DNA of 64,000 nucleotides. Origin: Ligustrum vulgare (Eukaryota; Streptophyta; Magnoliopsida; Lamiales; Oleaceae). This document shows, piece after piece, positions 34,098 to 45,646 of this stretch; position 1 is the stretch's first letter; every line of letters begins with the position of its first letter. The notes under the pieces were generated by a model. That model did no database searches. It was not told the origin of the DNA and saw only the letters and a list, made by a program, of their open reading frames with translations. The stretch is from positions 93,164,925-93,228,924 of the forward strand of contig OY743168.1 of NCBI GenBank assembly GCA_963555705.1, written 5' to 3'. Position numbers and translations under genes: made by a program.

Positions 34098-34783
34098 TGA
34101 TGTGATCCAAACTGGGAGACGAAATGAGAAATTGAGATATGGGTGATGTAGCAACAATCTACATAGAAAAATGAGAAAGTTTCATGTTGGAGTCGAGCCG
34201 AGAAGTCGAACGGATCAAGCCGAGTCAAAGGATCATAGTTCGAGGATCAAAAGTATCTTCACGGCCGTAAGCCCAGCTGGTTACGACCATAACCTTCTCT
34301 CGGGTCAGAATGTAGATTTCCAGCATTTGAATACTTACGGCTGTAAGTTTATTTGTTACGACCGTAAACCTTGACAGAAACACACTTCCGGCCATAAATG
34401 TCACATTCGCGGCCGTAATCAAGTATCGTCCAAAATTTCGCGGATTTTGTTTCATTTTCAATTTTAGTTATTTTAGGTCAATTAGAACTCCATTTTGAGC
34501 CCATTAACAACTACCCTACCTGTAAGGTCGTTTTTCATTATTTATATGCTATTTTTCATTCATTGTGTCAAAGAGTTTTGGTTTTAATAAACAGTTTATT
34601 GGTTTATTCAATAATTTATAGGTGGATTCCTATAGTTTTCTTAGAACTTATTAAAGATCGACTCTTTGTGACATTAAAACTTGGGTGAGATTTATTATTA
34701 TTGAGATCGATTGTTTTGGCGTTCTTAGGTTATTTAAATCTTTTGTGGATTGTGTGGTTACAATTGTTTCGTGGTTTGCATCA
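34098..34783 (+). repeat. Gypsy-1 5' LTR
   Basis: 686 bp, TG...CA. Positions 34258-34420 contain six variants of the word TTACGGCCGTAA. A telling 'tatttatatgctatttttcatt' stretch follows at about 34539. Confidence 0.85.
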
Positions 34784-34784
34784 G

Positions 34785-34805
34785 TTAGTATCAGAGTTTA
34801 GGCTC
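34785..34805 (+). other. Gypsy-1 primer-binding site
   Basis: TTAGTATCAGAGTTTAGGCTC starts one base after the LTR. It resembles the initiator methionine tRNA complement (TGGTATCAGAG) with changes. Confidence 0.6.
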
Positions 34806-35289
34806 CAAAAAAAATCAAGGTTATATCTTTTTATTCTATCCAGTTTAATTCCATGTATTTATCATAGAGTTCGCACGAGAATTATTCATATCTTGTTGTT
34901 GAGCTCTTCTTTCTTGAGTTTTCTTGTTTCTTCTTGTTCTTCGTGTCAGTAAAATTTTCCAGTTTTTTATCCATAAAAAATTCCAACAAATTTTCAAATA
35001 GTTTATTTTATTCCATTCTTATCCAAATTCAATTCTATTTGTTTAACTGCACTCGTAGTCGAATTTTGGATTTATACAACCAAAAATAATAATAATTCCG
35101 AAAATTCGAAAATCACTTTCTTGAATTTCTTAAATATTCTTTATATACTTTTCCTTTCGAGTCAAAATTAAAATTTCACTTTCTTGAATTTCTTTAAAAT
35201 TCTTGATATTCATTTCCTTCCGAGTCAAATTAAAATTCATTCTTGCTATTTGATGTCTAGATCCTCTTATCTTGAATTTTCTTGAAATC

Positions 35290-35903
35290 CACATAAAGGG
35301 ATGGATTATGAGCTAAATCTGCTTTCAAAACTAAATGTTATGTGGGTGATAAGGTGGGTAGTTTGGCTATTGATAGGGAGTATATGTCTAATTTTGCTAA
35401 TATCAACATGGTTGAAAATTTGATGTTGCCTTTACTACCACATCCTATGCCTTGTAGGATGACATGGTTGAAGGAGTGTGGGGAGTTCAAAGTAATCAAG
35501 CAAGTCCAAGTGATTTTTACCCTTTGGAGATATAGTGATGAAGGATTATGTAATGCGGTGCCTCTAGAGTCTTGTTATATGTTGTTGGGTAGACCATGAA
35601 GGTATGAGAGGAAAACATTTTATGATAAGAATAAAAACATGTACAAATTTATGAAGGATGGAGAATCGATCATCCTAGCTAGTTTAACACTAGAACAAGT
35701 ACTTGAAGATCAAAAAAAGGTGAAGGAAAAGATTGATCCGTTATCTAGATTGAATTATGAATTAAAACTCCTAGAAGAGGACATGATTGCATGGAAGTTT
35801 AAAAATGTAGTTAAGTTGCAAGAAGGGCCTCAGGATATGAATATTGAGAAGGGAGATGAAATGAAAAATGAGGTAGAAGATGTAATCCTGAAGGATGAAT
35901 AGG
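35290..35903 (+). pseudogene. gypsy aspartic-protease region, partial gag-pol
   Basis: Reads 'LMLPLLPHPMPCRMTWLKEC', then 'GEFKVIKQVQVIFTLWRY', 'CNAVPLESCYMLLGRP', a stop, and after it 'MYKFMKDGESIILASLTLEQ'. This is the retropepsin-like domain that follows gag in plant gypsy elements; the 'LLGRPW' flap-adjacent motif is kept but its tryptophan codon is TGA. The catalytic D(S/T)G lies upstream and is not clear. An acidic, lysine- and glutamate-rich tail follows to about 36090. Confidence 0.72.
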
Positions 35904-36221
35904 AGGCGCGTGAGCATGAATTTGTGAAGTTAGAAGAGGGGGTTGAAAATAAAAATATGGAAGAGGTTGTTGAGAAAACAAGTGTGGAAGAAGAAGTTAA
36001 GTAAAAAATTCTAGAAGACGAAATTAAGCAAGAAGTTGAAAAGATTGAAGGAGGTGAAAAGAAGAGCCTTGTTGTTAGAGAAGAGGAGGTGGAGATGATA
36101 TGTCATGTCATGAGTACAAGGATCCCTATCTTGTACTTGGTGAAACTAATATTCCCTACCCTGTTTTATTTAAATATTTTTTGCAGGTTAATTGCACTTG
36201 TGAATTTGGGTCACACTACTT

Positions 36222-36416
36222 TTGCCCAAGGGAGCTTTGACCCATTCATATAATTCAAGTTGCATGGTATTGTTGGTTGATCCCATTCGAGGGAAGCAAG
36301 AATTTTACATTGATCTAGGTGAGAAAATTCTATATCAAGCCTCCAAAAATAGGACGCAATTGAAAAGTAGGCCAGAAGTTGATTCGAGGTCGAATCATTT
36401 TCAAGAGAGGGGATGA
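36222..36416 (+). pseudogene. Gypsy-1 polyprotein C-terminal tail
   Basis: 64 codons ending in a stop at the polypurine tract, with 'QASKNRTQLKSRPEVDSRSN' just before the 3' LTR. No domain; kept as the end of the internal region. Confidence 0.5.
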
Positions 36417-37086
36417 TGTGATCAAAAGTAGGAGACGAAATGAGAAATCAAGATATGGGTGATGCAGCAACAACGTGCATAGAAAAATGAGTAAGTTTCA
36501 TGTTGGAGTCGAGTCGAGAAGTCGAACAGATTAAGCCGAGTGAAAGGATCGTAGTTCGAGGATCAGAAGTATCTTCACGGTGATAAGCCCGGCTGGTCAC
36601 AGACACAACCTTCTCTTGGTTTAGAATGAAGATTTTCAGTATTTGAATACTTACGACCGTAAACCAAGATAGAAACACACTTGCGGTCGTAAACGTTACA
36701 TTCAAGGTCGTAATCAAATATCGTCCAGAATTTCGGGGATTTTGTTTCTTTTTCAGTTTTAGTTATTTTAGGTCAATTAGAACTCCATTTTGAGCCCATT
36801 AACAACTACCCAAGTTGTTAGATCATTTTTCATTATTTATATGCTACTTTTCATTTGTTGTATCAGAGAGTTTTGGTTTTAATAAACAATTTATTTATTT
36901 ATTCAATAATTTATAGGTGGATTCCTATAGTTTTTTTAGAACTTATCAAAGATCGATTCTTTGTGGCGTTAAAACTTGTATTGGTTGTTTGATTCAATTA
37001 ATTTTTGAGTCAATCTCTAAATCCTGATTCTTTTGTTGTGTCAATTTTTTATAGATTGTGTTATAATTGCTACGTGGTTTACATCA
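36414..37086 (+). repeat. Gypsy-1 3' LTR
   Basis: 673 bp, starting TGATGTGATC after the polypurine tract. It is more diverged from its partner than the Copia-1 LTRs are from each other, so this insertion looks older. Confidence 0.85.
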
Positions 37087-37190
37087 AGCACTTTGATTGC
37101 TTGAAATCAAAGAAAATAGAACCCGCTTTAAACTATTTGCTAATTAGCATTTGGACACTATCTTATACATAACACTTGCAAACGTTGTTT
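37087..37190 (-). pseudogene. LINE reverse transcriptase, 5' part beyond Gypsy-1
   Basis: The minus strand reads 'SVMYKIVSK', a stop, 'LANSLKRVLFSLISS' and then the NQSA half of the NQSAF motif. This is the segment of L1 RT expected immediately before the sequence at 34097. It decays beyond about 37190. Confidence 0.75.
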
Positions 37191-37805
37191 TTCCTAAAAT
37201 TATTCGGGGAACAATTCATGTATACACTAAAAAAGTTTACTATTTTCATTTTAATTTCAAACATTAATTTTTATTTCACATATAGCATGTTTCAAATATA
37301 TAAACGAGTGGTGACAAGATATGAACTCGGGTCATGTGTTTAAATTAAAATCACATTAGTTCATCTCGTCTGAAAATGAATTTGGACCCAAAGAAATAAG
37401 AAAGTCATATTGCCTCATCTTCCTCTCATATATCTTCTAATAAGGCAAAATACTTTTAAAATTTATCCAGATAGATTCATAAGTATCTTCTTAGTATTCA
37501 AAGTTATTTTCCAAATATGCTCAAAGACTAAGTTTTATTAGCTTTAATTTTAAATAATATGAAACTAATTCTAGAATTCATCCAGACTTTTTTAGCCATG
37601 AACACGATCAATATTCAATAAGCCCAACTTTGGGAGCTTAGCAAATTTGATTGTGCTACATGTGTACATTACAACTTACAAACTCGTTTATCAATAGATA
37701 ATGTAACGAGATTTGATTGGATCAAGATCTAATAATAACTCCCTCATTTTCTTTTCGATGTCTCATTCATCTATAAAAAATTAAGTAAATTGTGATGTAC
37801 AATAA
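37191..37805. other. spacer without recognised gene
   Basis: A/T-rich left flank of X2. Nothing is recognised. Confidence 0.4.
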
Positions 37806-38985
37806 ACATTTTCCTAGGTAATTGTTACGACTCTTTCGTCTCTGTTTGTCAAAAATTTTGTATTTAAAAACATGTTTTTTTATATTTTTGAGGTAAGATG
37901 AAGGGTTGAAAAGTAGAGAGGAAAAATATATGTGGTTAAAAAATAGTTTGAAGAATTGTGCTGTTTAAAAACATATTTTTTTTAGTTTGTGAAACAGAAG
38001 CTTAGGCTCTGTTTGTTAAAAGTTTTGTACTTAAAAATATATTTTTTAAGATTTTTGGGTAAAATGTGTGATTAAAAAGTGAAAAAAATATATTTATAAT
38101 CAAAAAATAATTTAAAAAATTGTGTTTTAAAAAACATGATTTTAAACAGGTTTATCAAACATATGCTTAGATATTATGTATTTATGACATAGTGGGATTT
38201 GAAGATCTGGAAGAAATCTTCTATTCTTGTCCTTTTCATATATGTGCATTCCTTCTATTATTATCATTTTTTTTACGCAATAATTACAATTTATAAATAA
38301 TACAGCTTTTCAAATTATTTTTTAATCACACATATTTTCTCTCTTCAATTTTTAATTATTAATCTACCTAAAAAATACCAAAAATTAAAAAAATAGACGA
38401 CGACTTGAGCCGTCGGACACACGATGTGCCCCTCCTCATCATGGGATTTGGACTTAATAATCTAAGTAAATCATTTCTTTAACTCCTTTCATATTTCTTT
38501 TCATAAAGAAATAGTATCAAAACGATCACTTCACCTTTAAAATTTATAGTAACATTTTATTTTATAATGTGTTATTTTACCCAATCATTATAATTTATAA
38601 ATAATATATTTTTTTCAATCAATTTTTAACCATGTATATTTTTTTCTTCAATTTGAAGCCATATATTTTATCTAGAAAATATCAAAAATTAAAAAATAAA
38701 AAAATTGACAGCTCATGGCCGCCGAATGGTCTGTAAATTTTGAATATTACATGCACTACGTGATTGATTCCTAAAATGCTTTTGTGAAAAAAATAAAAAT
38801 AATTTAATTAATCTTTCTGCAATTATTTACAAATTATTTTTCTCCATGTAATAAGAAATAAATATTTAAAGACTATGTTTGTACACTATTCTGATTATGG
38901 ATACTATTTGTCGAAGAATTTGATAATTAATTATATATATTATTTATACATAAATTAAATATTAAAAAATGCAAACTTATCAAAA

Positions 38986-39040
<55 letters not shown>

Positions 39041-39619
39041 TAAATGTAAACTTGTAAATTTATAAACTAAAACAAGATGTTAAATATAAATGTGTACCTT
39101 TTACACTCAAGTAAAATTTATCTACTATGTCAATGTCAATCTTATATTTATTCATTACAATATTTCAAAATAATATCACAATATCTGTTTTGATCATTTA
39201 ATATTACTAGTCTAAAGCACGTGCGTTGCAAATCTTATATAAATGATGAATAAATTGCATAATTTTGTTGTAATAAATAACTTTTGAATAATTTTTGAGA
39301 AATTCAATGAAAAAAAAAAGTCAGTTGAAAACCGATTTCTGTAATAAGTTATAAAATATATGTGTTTCTATGGTAAATGGCGCTTTATATATAATATCTC
39401 CAAAAATATATATTTAGTATACTTAAATTTATAAAATTTAATTTCAACTATATCAAACGAGCTCTACGTATAACGTGTGTGAAATTATATTCTTATAGTT
39501 ACAACAAAATGCAGAAAATTTATAAACTATTTTATATTTGCACATATATATCGATTAAATTACTAGAACTTAGAAATAGAGGAGATTACTATCTTTAATT
39601 GCGATTGTTGACAAAGTAT
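37806..39619. repeat. segment X2 (likely source of X1)
   Basis: 1.81 kb matching X1. Unlike X1, its flanks are unrelated to A or B. It contains MITE-like pieces (37850-38160), the palindromic words 'gacgacttgagccgtcgg', a Helitron-like terminus (39206) and a long (AAT)n tract. Confidence 0.85.
38986..39041. repeat. (AAT)n microsatellite in X2
   Basis: About 18 triplets, longer than in X1. Confidence 0.95.
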
Positions 39620-40054
39620 TGCAGTACTGCTGGAACAAATGGCCGAAACAAGACCATTCCGCACTGAATATGTGGTCGAGAAATTGAGAAGACCAGTCAA
39701 AAGCTAGGTATATTACTATAACTGAAAGTGCTCGGGCCATGGAGGTCATTATCAACTAATTAATTAGTAAGTGCTCTGAATTTGTATAATTATTGTCAAC
39801 CCCAGATCGTCAGCTAGCCGAAAAGAAAAAGATCGGTCCTACTTGAGATGACTTATGAGAAATTAAAAGTTACTTACACTCGATATATATATATATATTT
39901 ATTAAGCGCTTCCACTAGTGAGAAGAATTTTAGTAGGAAATTGATCCAACGTTGCTTCCTTTAAAGATACTTTTGGAGCAGAAAGAAATTTTATGAATTA
40001 GTTTTCAAACAAAAAGTTAATGTAGCTTTTTGAGAACATTCTTCCAAGGTAGTA
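39620..40054. other. spacer without recognised gene
   Basis: Right flank of X2. Includes a short AT run at 39883-39898. No gene is recognised. Confidence 0.4.
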
Positions 40055-40250
40055 CACTATAAGAAAAAGGAGCTAAAAAGACGAAAAATTAGAGACGATG
40101 CGAAAAGTTGTCTCTATTGGTCAATCAATAGAGACGACAAAAAAATCGTCTCTGTTGGTCGACCAATAGAGACGACTTTTTAAGTTGTCTCTATTAGTTG
40201 TCAACCAATAGAGACGACATTTCAATAAAAGTCAAAGAAAAAGTCGTCTT
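40055..40250 (+). mobile_element. CACTA terminus fragment with subterminal repeats
   Basis: Starts CACTATAAGAAAAAGG, a common plant CACTA end, and continues with five alternating copies of 'gtctctattggt' and 'ccaatagagacgac' subterminal words. No internal genes or opposite end follow, so this is a truncated CACTA or a short derivative of a family different from the one at 19-25 kb. Confidence 0.75.
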
Positions 40251-40524
40251 AAACATGCGCTAAGACTTTTAGCACTTGATATATGATGGTTTGTCGAAAT
40301 TAATGCTTGACTATAGTTATTCCATTTCTATTTTAGGCTTCGTCCCATATGGAGACAAAGCCTGGTGGATCGATTTTATTAGTAAGATATGGTAAATTAG
40401 CATTAGATCGTACGAGTATGATTTATGCTGTCGTAAGGAAGATCCTTGACATTCTTTATAAGATTTTTTTTTTTTTTTTAATGAGAATTTCTTTATAAGA
40501 TTTTAAACTTCCACAAATAGAGCA

Positions 40525-40558
<34 letters not shown>

Positions 40559-41194
40559 TTCATTGGGATTATCATCTGGACCCTTCTGAAGTCCTCGAAA
40601 ATGGGCCTCCTATCTTTCAATCCAAGGAGAAGAGTTCAAAATTTCCCGCTGTCGCCCCGCGGGCGAGGGAGCAACTTGTCTGATTTTTCGGAGCACTCAT
40701 TCCCCTTACGAGAATGAAAAGAGGCCCCAGCTTGACTTTCTCCTGATCGCCACACGAAAGTATCCCGCCTTCCTAGTAATAAAAAATTAGTTTCCATACC
40801 AGTAGAACACAGAAGGATTCTCCACCCTCTATTATCCTTTCCCGAGAAACTAATAAGTTAAACTTATTCTTAGAAGGTTGTTAAATTTCGTTCGTCCTCG
40901 TCGTCATTATCATCTTCTTCTATACTCATATATACTTTTAGTACTTGTTTGGAAAACTTTAAGTTGCTTAAATTATAAATTAATAGAAATGGATGGTGCG
41001 CTCATTCTAAGTCCACCAAAATATGTTGTAGAGCTTAAAATTTTACTTTAATCGTTAAATTATAACATTTAACAAACAATCACGAAATCACATTTTGCAT
41101 ATTTATTAAATTGTCACAATGTTTGAAATTGAAAGAGGTGTGGTAAAATTGATATAAGTTAAAGATGGAGGACCAACTTGCAATCTTGTGATTC
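40251..41194. other. spacer with a G+C-richer block
   Basis: Contains a (TTA)n tract (40527-40557) and, at about 40600-40860, a block of different composition ('cccgctgtcgccccgcgggc', 'gagggagcaacttgtctg') that resembles organellar non-coding DNA. No gene is recognised. Confidence 0.35.
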
Positions 41195-41355
41195 TTGGAA
41201 ACATGCCTTACTAACTATTGAAGGCGTGACTTGTGTGCTGAATTTTTTCAAGCTTTTAGATCTTGGCTGATTGATCATGGTCGTCTATTTGGAGACATGA
41301 TCCTGACCCTTTTAGACTCCTCCTTTTTTGGCTCTCTCGGAGAGAAACCCTAGTA

Positions 41356-41393
<38 letters not shown>

Positions 41394-41665
41394 AACTCTT
41401 GGTTGATCTAAGTTCTGATCATATATTTTCTTGGTGAAATCGTTTGCAAACCTTTGATTTGCAAACGTTCTAAGTGGTAGTTGTAGTGATAGTGCAGCGT
41501 GTTATCTTGGTGATTTGTGTCCCATTGAGGGTTTCTTACGTATGTTCTTGGGTGATCTGTTGAAATCCACTATAATCGATCTCTACTCTGTAATTTCTTT
41601 GTGAATTCTAATAAAATCGAAGTCATATTCCACTCAAAGTGGAGCTTCAACGAGACGTTGAATTT
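41195..41665 (+). mobile_element. copia-type LTR fragment
   Basis: The end 'taaaatcgaagtcatattcc' plus 'actcaaagtggagcttcaac' matches 755-793 of the LTR at the left edge. It carries a (TC)n tract at 41363-41391. No internal region or second LTR is attached. Confidence 0.6.
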
Positions 41666-41769
41666 GTTTTAGTTTTGTATTCATCACCAATTTTCTTTTT
41701 AATGTATTTCAATTTTTGACTAAGTTTAATTTTTAATATATTGATTACATATATTTTATAAAAACTTCA

Positions 41770-41805
<36 letters not shown>

Positions 41806-42415
41806 TCATATTAAATAAACGATAACATCTTATATGGTGCTCAAGACATTTCGTTTTTTTTAGAATTCGTGAAAATATTTTGATTACACAATCATATCAA
41901 ATAAAAAATATAGTACAAATAATATTTTATTACAATATATTATCAAATTCAAAATTTTAAACAAGACAACACTAATCAATATAAGAAAAAATACCTATGC
42001 ATCTTAAAATTTGGTGCGTGCTTAATTTTTTTCTATTAAATTTGTTTTAATTTTATTTGTAATTCATCAATAATTTTCTTTTTAATGTATGTCTTGCACG
42101 GTGCTCAAAACATTTTCTTTTTTTAGGAATTCATAAAAATATGTTGATTATACAACCATATCAAATAAAAAATGCACTACAAATAATATTTTATTACAAA
42201 ATATTATCAAATTAGAAATTTTAAAAAAGACAATACTAATCAAAGTAGGAAAAAAATGCACACGAGCCTTAAAATTTGGCTCTTAATTAAATTTTTTGTA
42301 TTAAATTTGTTTTGATTTTATTTTTATTTATCACCAATTTTCTTTTTAATGTATTTTGATTTTTAATGTATTGATTACATATATTTTATAAAAAATTCAA
42401 TATAAATACATACAT
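41666..42415. repeat. ~264-bp tandem repeat, three partial units
   Basis: 'caccaattttctttttaatg' and variants recur near 41687, 42068 and 42331. 'gtgctcaagacatt' and 'ggtgctcaaaacatt' lie about 264 bp apart (41836, 42100). An (AC)15 tract (41772-41801) interrupts the first unit. Non-coding. Confidence 0.6.
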
Positions 42416-42589
42416 ACATTAATGAAACACATTTATTATTAACTTTCATTTAATGTCAACTTCTATTAATTACATTTAATACTTTTTTTTTTCTTTTTTA
42501 GCAAAAATTTCCTGCTTTAGAAAGAATTTTGGACGGGAAAGTGTATCCGTAAAAATGGTGACGGTTATCCTATATAAGGGTGGGCCAAA

Positions 42590-43477
42590 AAAAGAGGGAA
42601 CCGATATGACCGAACCGGAACAGAATCGAAAAAATCGGAAATGTATGGTTTTAAGAAAATAGAATAGGAAGTCGATTTTGAAACCGAGAACCTCCGCTTT
42701 TAGAACCAAGTTAGAACCACGTCTTTGATCCTTGTTTATTTTTTTATGGTTTTAATTGATTGCCCTAAAACTTAAAAATCAAAAGAATTTGTAATTTTTT
42801 TTGGTAAAGTGAAGATGATTAAGTTCTTTTTATGAAATTTGTTCTCTCTACCTCATTGTAACATTTAACTTTACACTTGGATTGAAATTCTTTGTAAATG
42901 AAAATATAATGAGACTAACTTATTAACCAGCTAAGTTGTAAATGACTACGATCGAGTTAATTAAATATTTAAATACAAATATAAAAAATTAATAATAATA
43001 CATTTAAAACTGATGATTCATCCCACAAGTTTACTATACAAATTTATTTAGCATCTTGCCATGCTCGAAAAACCATCTAGGTCATTTGTTTCTTATTTTG
43101 ATTTATCTTCTGTTTCATGGTGAATCATATACTCTCTTCGGGGTGAAAGGATTTTCGAAATCCTTGATCTTGATATATTTGGTAGAAGTTTATTTCAGGT
43201 TATTAGCTCGCTTCCCGATGCCTAATACTCCTCGATAAGGTCCCCGAAAAATGATTATTATTGTAGAACCGAATTAGAATTGAAATCGAATGGTTTGGTT
43301 TTGTTTTGGTTCTTGTCATTCATTTTACAAGAACTGAAAAGTATGGTTCGGTTTGGTTTGATTTGATTCATTTTTAAAAAATCGAATGGTTTGGTTTTTG
43401 TTTGGTTTTATTTTACAATAATCGAAAAGTATGGTTCTGTTCCGGTTCTTGAGATACCCGAACCGAATCTCCCTATA
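42590..43477. mobile_element. MITE-like element with inverted 'accggaacagaa' ends
   Basis: The left end (42593 onward) reads 'agggaaccgatatgaccgaa' then 'ccggaacagaatcg'. The right end, on the minus strand, reads 'agggagattcggttcggg' then 'aagaaccggaacagaac'. The ends are imperfect inverted repeats around 890 bp of non-coding sequence rich in 'ggtttggttt' words. The class (hAT-like?) is uncertain and no target duplication is proven. Confidence 0.5.
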
Positions 43478-45293
43478 TATATATATATAAACAATGCAGA
43501 TTTGTACTCTTAACATATGTATGCAAGAGATTTAGCTAAAAATCAAACTTTTAATAGATTTTAATAAAAATTGATGAAATGTATTATTGAAAATGATTTT
43601 TGAAAAAATGAATTTTAGAAAATAAATGCCATATAGAGGCTTAGTCTCTTTGAAGATTTTTTTTTTAAAAAAAAAATTCTATTGCTCATTTCAATTTTTT
43701 AAGCATTGGTATCATAATATAGAGGAATAAGTATTATTTTTTAGTTATTGATTTCATATATATCTAATGAGGTTAACTTTTATATGTATGAAATCAAACA
43801 AGACAAGGGGAGACCTTGAGCCCGTGGGAGATGCGACGAATAGGACATTATAATTTTGGAGCACCAAAATGAAAAATATGGTAGTATATATTATTTTTAT
43901 TTTTAACCTTTTTTTTAAAAAAAAAAAATTAATTTATTATACCATCTTCTAAACAGTCAAACATGCACCCATACCCATTGACCCATTTTTCAAATAGCCA
44001 AAATTTAATCCTAAATTTAAAACTTTAGTTTTCACTCTTCAAAGTCCAAAATCTCGTTACTTCATCCTTATATTCTTTTCAACAAATATCAACACACAAA
44101 TCATTGAAATCAATTTTTTTAATACTTTTGAGTTTCTTTCAATTTCTTGGTAATTTTCCAATTCACTTGTCTAATGTCTCTTGAAATTTTATAAAATGGA
44201 TTTTTTTTTTTTAACGGTTTAGGTGATTGATAACAAGTATAATTGTTTAAAATATCTTTCGTTGAATTAAAATATATATATATATATAACTTACAATTTA
44301 CAAAGTTTCTATATGTTAACAATTAAAATCTAGATTTTAATCTAAGTCAACAATCAATTCTAGTCACATATTTCATGGAACACAAAACTCTTTAATAATA
44401 TATCTCATCAATTTTTACTAAACGTGAAAGTGAAAAGAAGGAAAATGGTGAACTGGTTGACGTGTAGAGGGGAGAGGGGAAAAAAATTACGTTTGTTGTT
44501 CTTTCTTATATAGGAAAAAATTGTAAAGGTGAAAAAAATATTGTAATAAGTAATTTATTTTTCTTATTAAAAAAAATGTTGTTCTCCTATGGTTGTCAGT
44601 AGTCAGTTGAGTCACGCTAAATTCCTTTTTTTCTCTCTCTTTTGTCCAGTCATTCTATGTTTTTGTGTTTTTGTTGCATTGGTTGATTTGTGGTGGGAAA
44701 ATTGATTTTTTTTTTCTCAACAGCAAGCATCTATCATCTATAATTCTATTCTTATAATCAATTAATTATTCATTTTGATACACTATTTTTCTTGAAATTA
44801 TGTTATTGAATTGCATTGCATTGTTTTTGCTTAGTTTTTCAAGTGGCTAAATTTGTTATTTGCGTGATCCTTTGTGAGTTTTCTTTGATTTCTTAGGTAT
44901 GTTGAAATTCTAAAGCCTTAGCGAGTCACGGGGTCTGCAAGTGTTTGATGAATTAATGATTCTTCTATAGTTCTATAAGAGATCCGTTGGTGGTAAATGT
45001 TCCTTTGGGATATCTTTTATTAGAAAATGGTCTTAAAGATAAAATGTTTAGATGTTTGTCATTAATTTTGATGTACATTTTCTTTATGACATGAAAAAGA
45101 TATTAGAAAAATATTGAAAATACTATTTTTTATTATGGGGCAGTTTTATATATAATAAATTTATATAAATAGCTTTATTTTTTCTATACACACGTTTTAT
45201 AATTAAAAAATATGGGACACTCTTTTATTATTTGTATAGGAGACCCAAAAATACAGGACCGGTCCTGGAACAAGATTAAACAGTTAAGTATTA
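43478..45293. other. A/T-rich spacer
   Basis: About 1.8 kb with short AT and T runs. No coding region or known repeat is recognised. It forms the distal upstream region of the CEP gene. Confidence 0.45.
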
Positions 45294-45463
45294 GAACTCG
45301 TTTGGTAACGAGAAAATTTTTACCTTAACTTTTTATACTCAATCTCAACTATTTATTCTTAATCAAGTCATAAGTTTTGACTTTTCAAATATTTTTATAC
45401 CACACATCCATAATAAATAAATAAATACAAAAATCAAAATTTTTCACATTATCAGATAGATTC
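45294..45463. mobile_element. Tourist-like MITE in the CEP promoter region
   Basis: About 170 bp, related in inverse orientation to the MITE at 15441-15611: shared words 'tcaactattta', 'ttttgacttttcaaat', 'ccacacatccat'. Its ends are GAACTCGTTTGGTA and a decayed partner ending 'agatagattc'. It ends 183 bp before the CEP start codon. Confidence 0.65.
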
Positions 45464-45592
45464 ATTGAGTGGATTCGATCAAAATGATAAAAGAGTACAT
45501 TTCACATCACTATACGTGTGTGTATATGCTTGTGTATCTAACGTTCCATAAAAACTTTGAGTGCATGAAGGGCCCATTGAATGTATTTCCCT

Positions 45593-45600
45593 CTATATAT
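45593..45600 (+). promoter_or_regulatory. TATA box of the CEP gene
   Basis: CTATATAT lies 47 bp upstream of the ATG, which allows a short 5' leader with transcription starting about 30 bp downstream of the box. It is inferred from motif and position only. Confidence 0.6.
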
Positions 45601-45646
45601 TGCATGAGCTAGAAGCCATTTTAGGTCACGATACACAGTCTCAAAA

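Larger units (their letters stand above)
34098..37086 (+). mobile_element. Gypsy-1: shortened Ty3/gypsy element nested in LINE
   Basis: LTRs at 34098-34783 (686 bp) and 36414-37086 (673 bp) both start TGATGTGATC and end GGTTTGCATCA or GGTTTACATCA. The near-identical 5-bp flanks AGTAC (34093-34097) and AGCAC (37087-37091) are the target duplication, confirmed because the LINE frame resumes across them. A primer-binding-like site follows the 5' LTR and a polypurine tract (agagagggga) precedes the 3' LTR. The 1.63 kb interior holds only a protease-like segment and an acidic tail, so reverse transcriptase, RNase H and integrase have been lost. Confidence 0.88.
31085..37190 (-). mobile_element. 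L1-like LINE remnant interrupted by gypsy element
   Basis: Minus-strand non-LTR retrotransposon. Reverse transcriptase runs from about 37190 to 33500, thumb and linker to about 32970, and zf-RVT to 31138. A gypsy element at 34098-37086 lies inside the RT; when it is skipped the RT frame continues directly, with the conserved NQSAF motif at the join. The 3' end on the left is amplified in tandem. Many stops are present. No endonuclease domain remains in the window. Confidence 0.85.
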
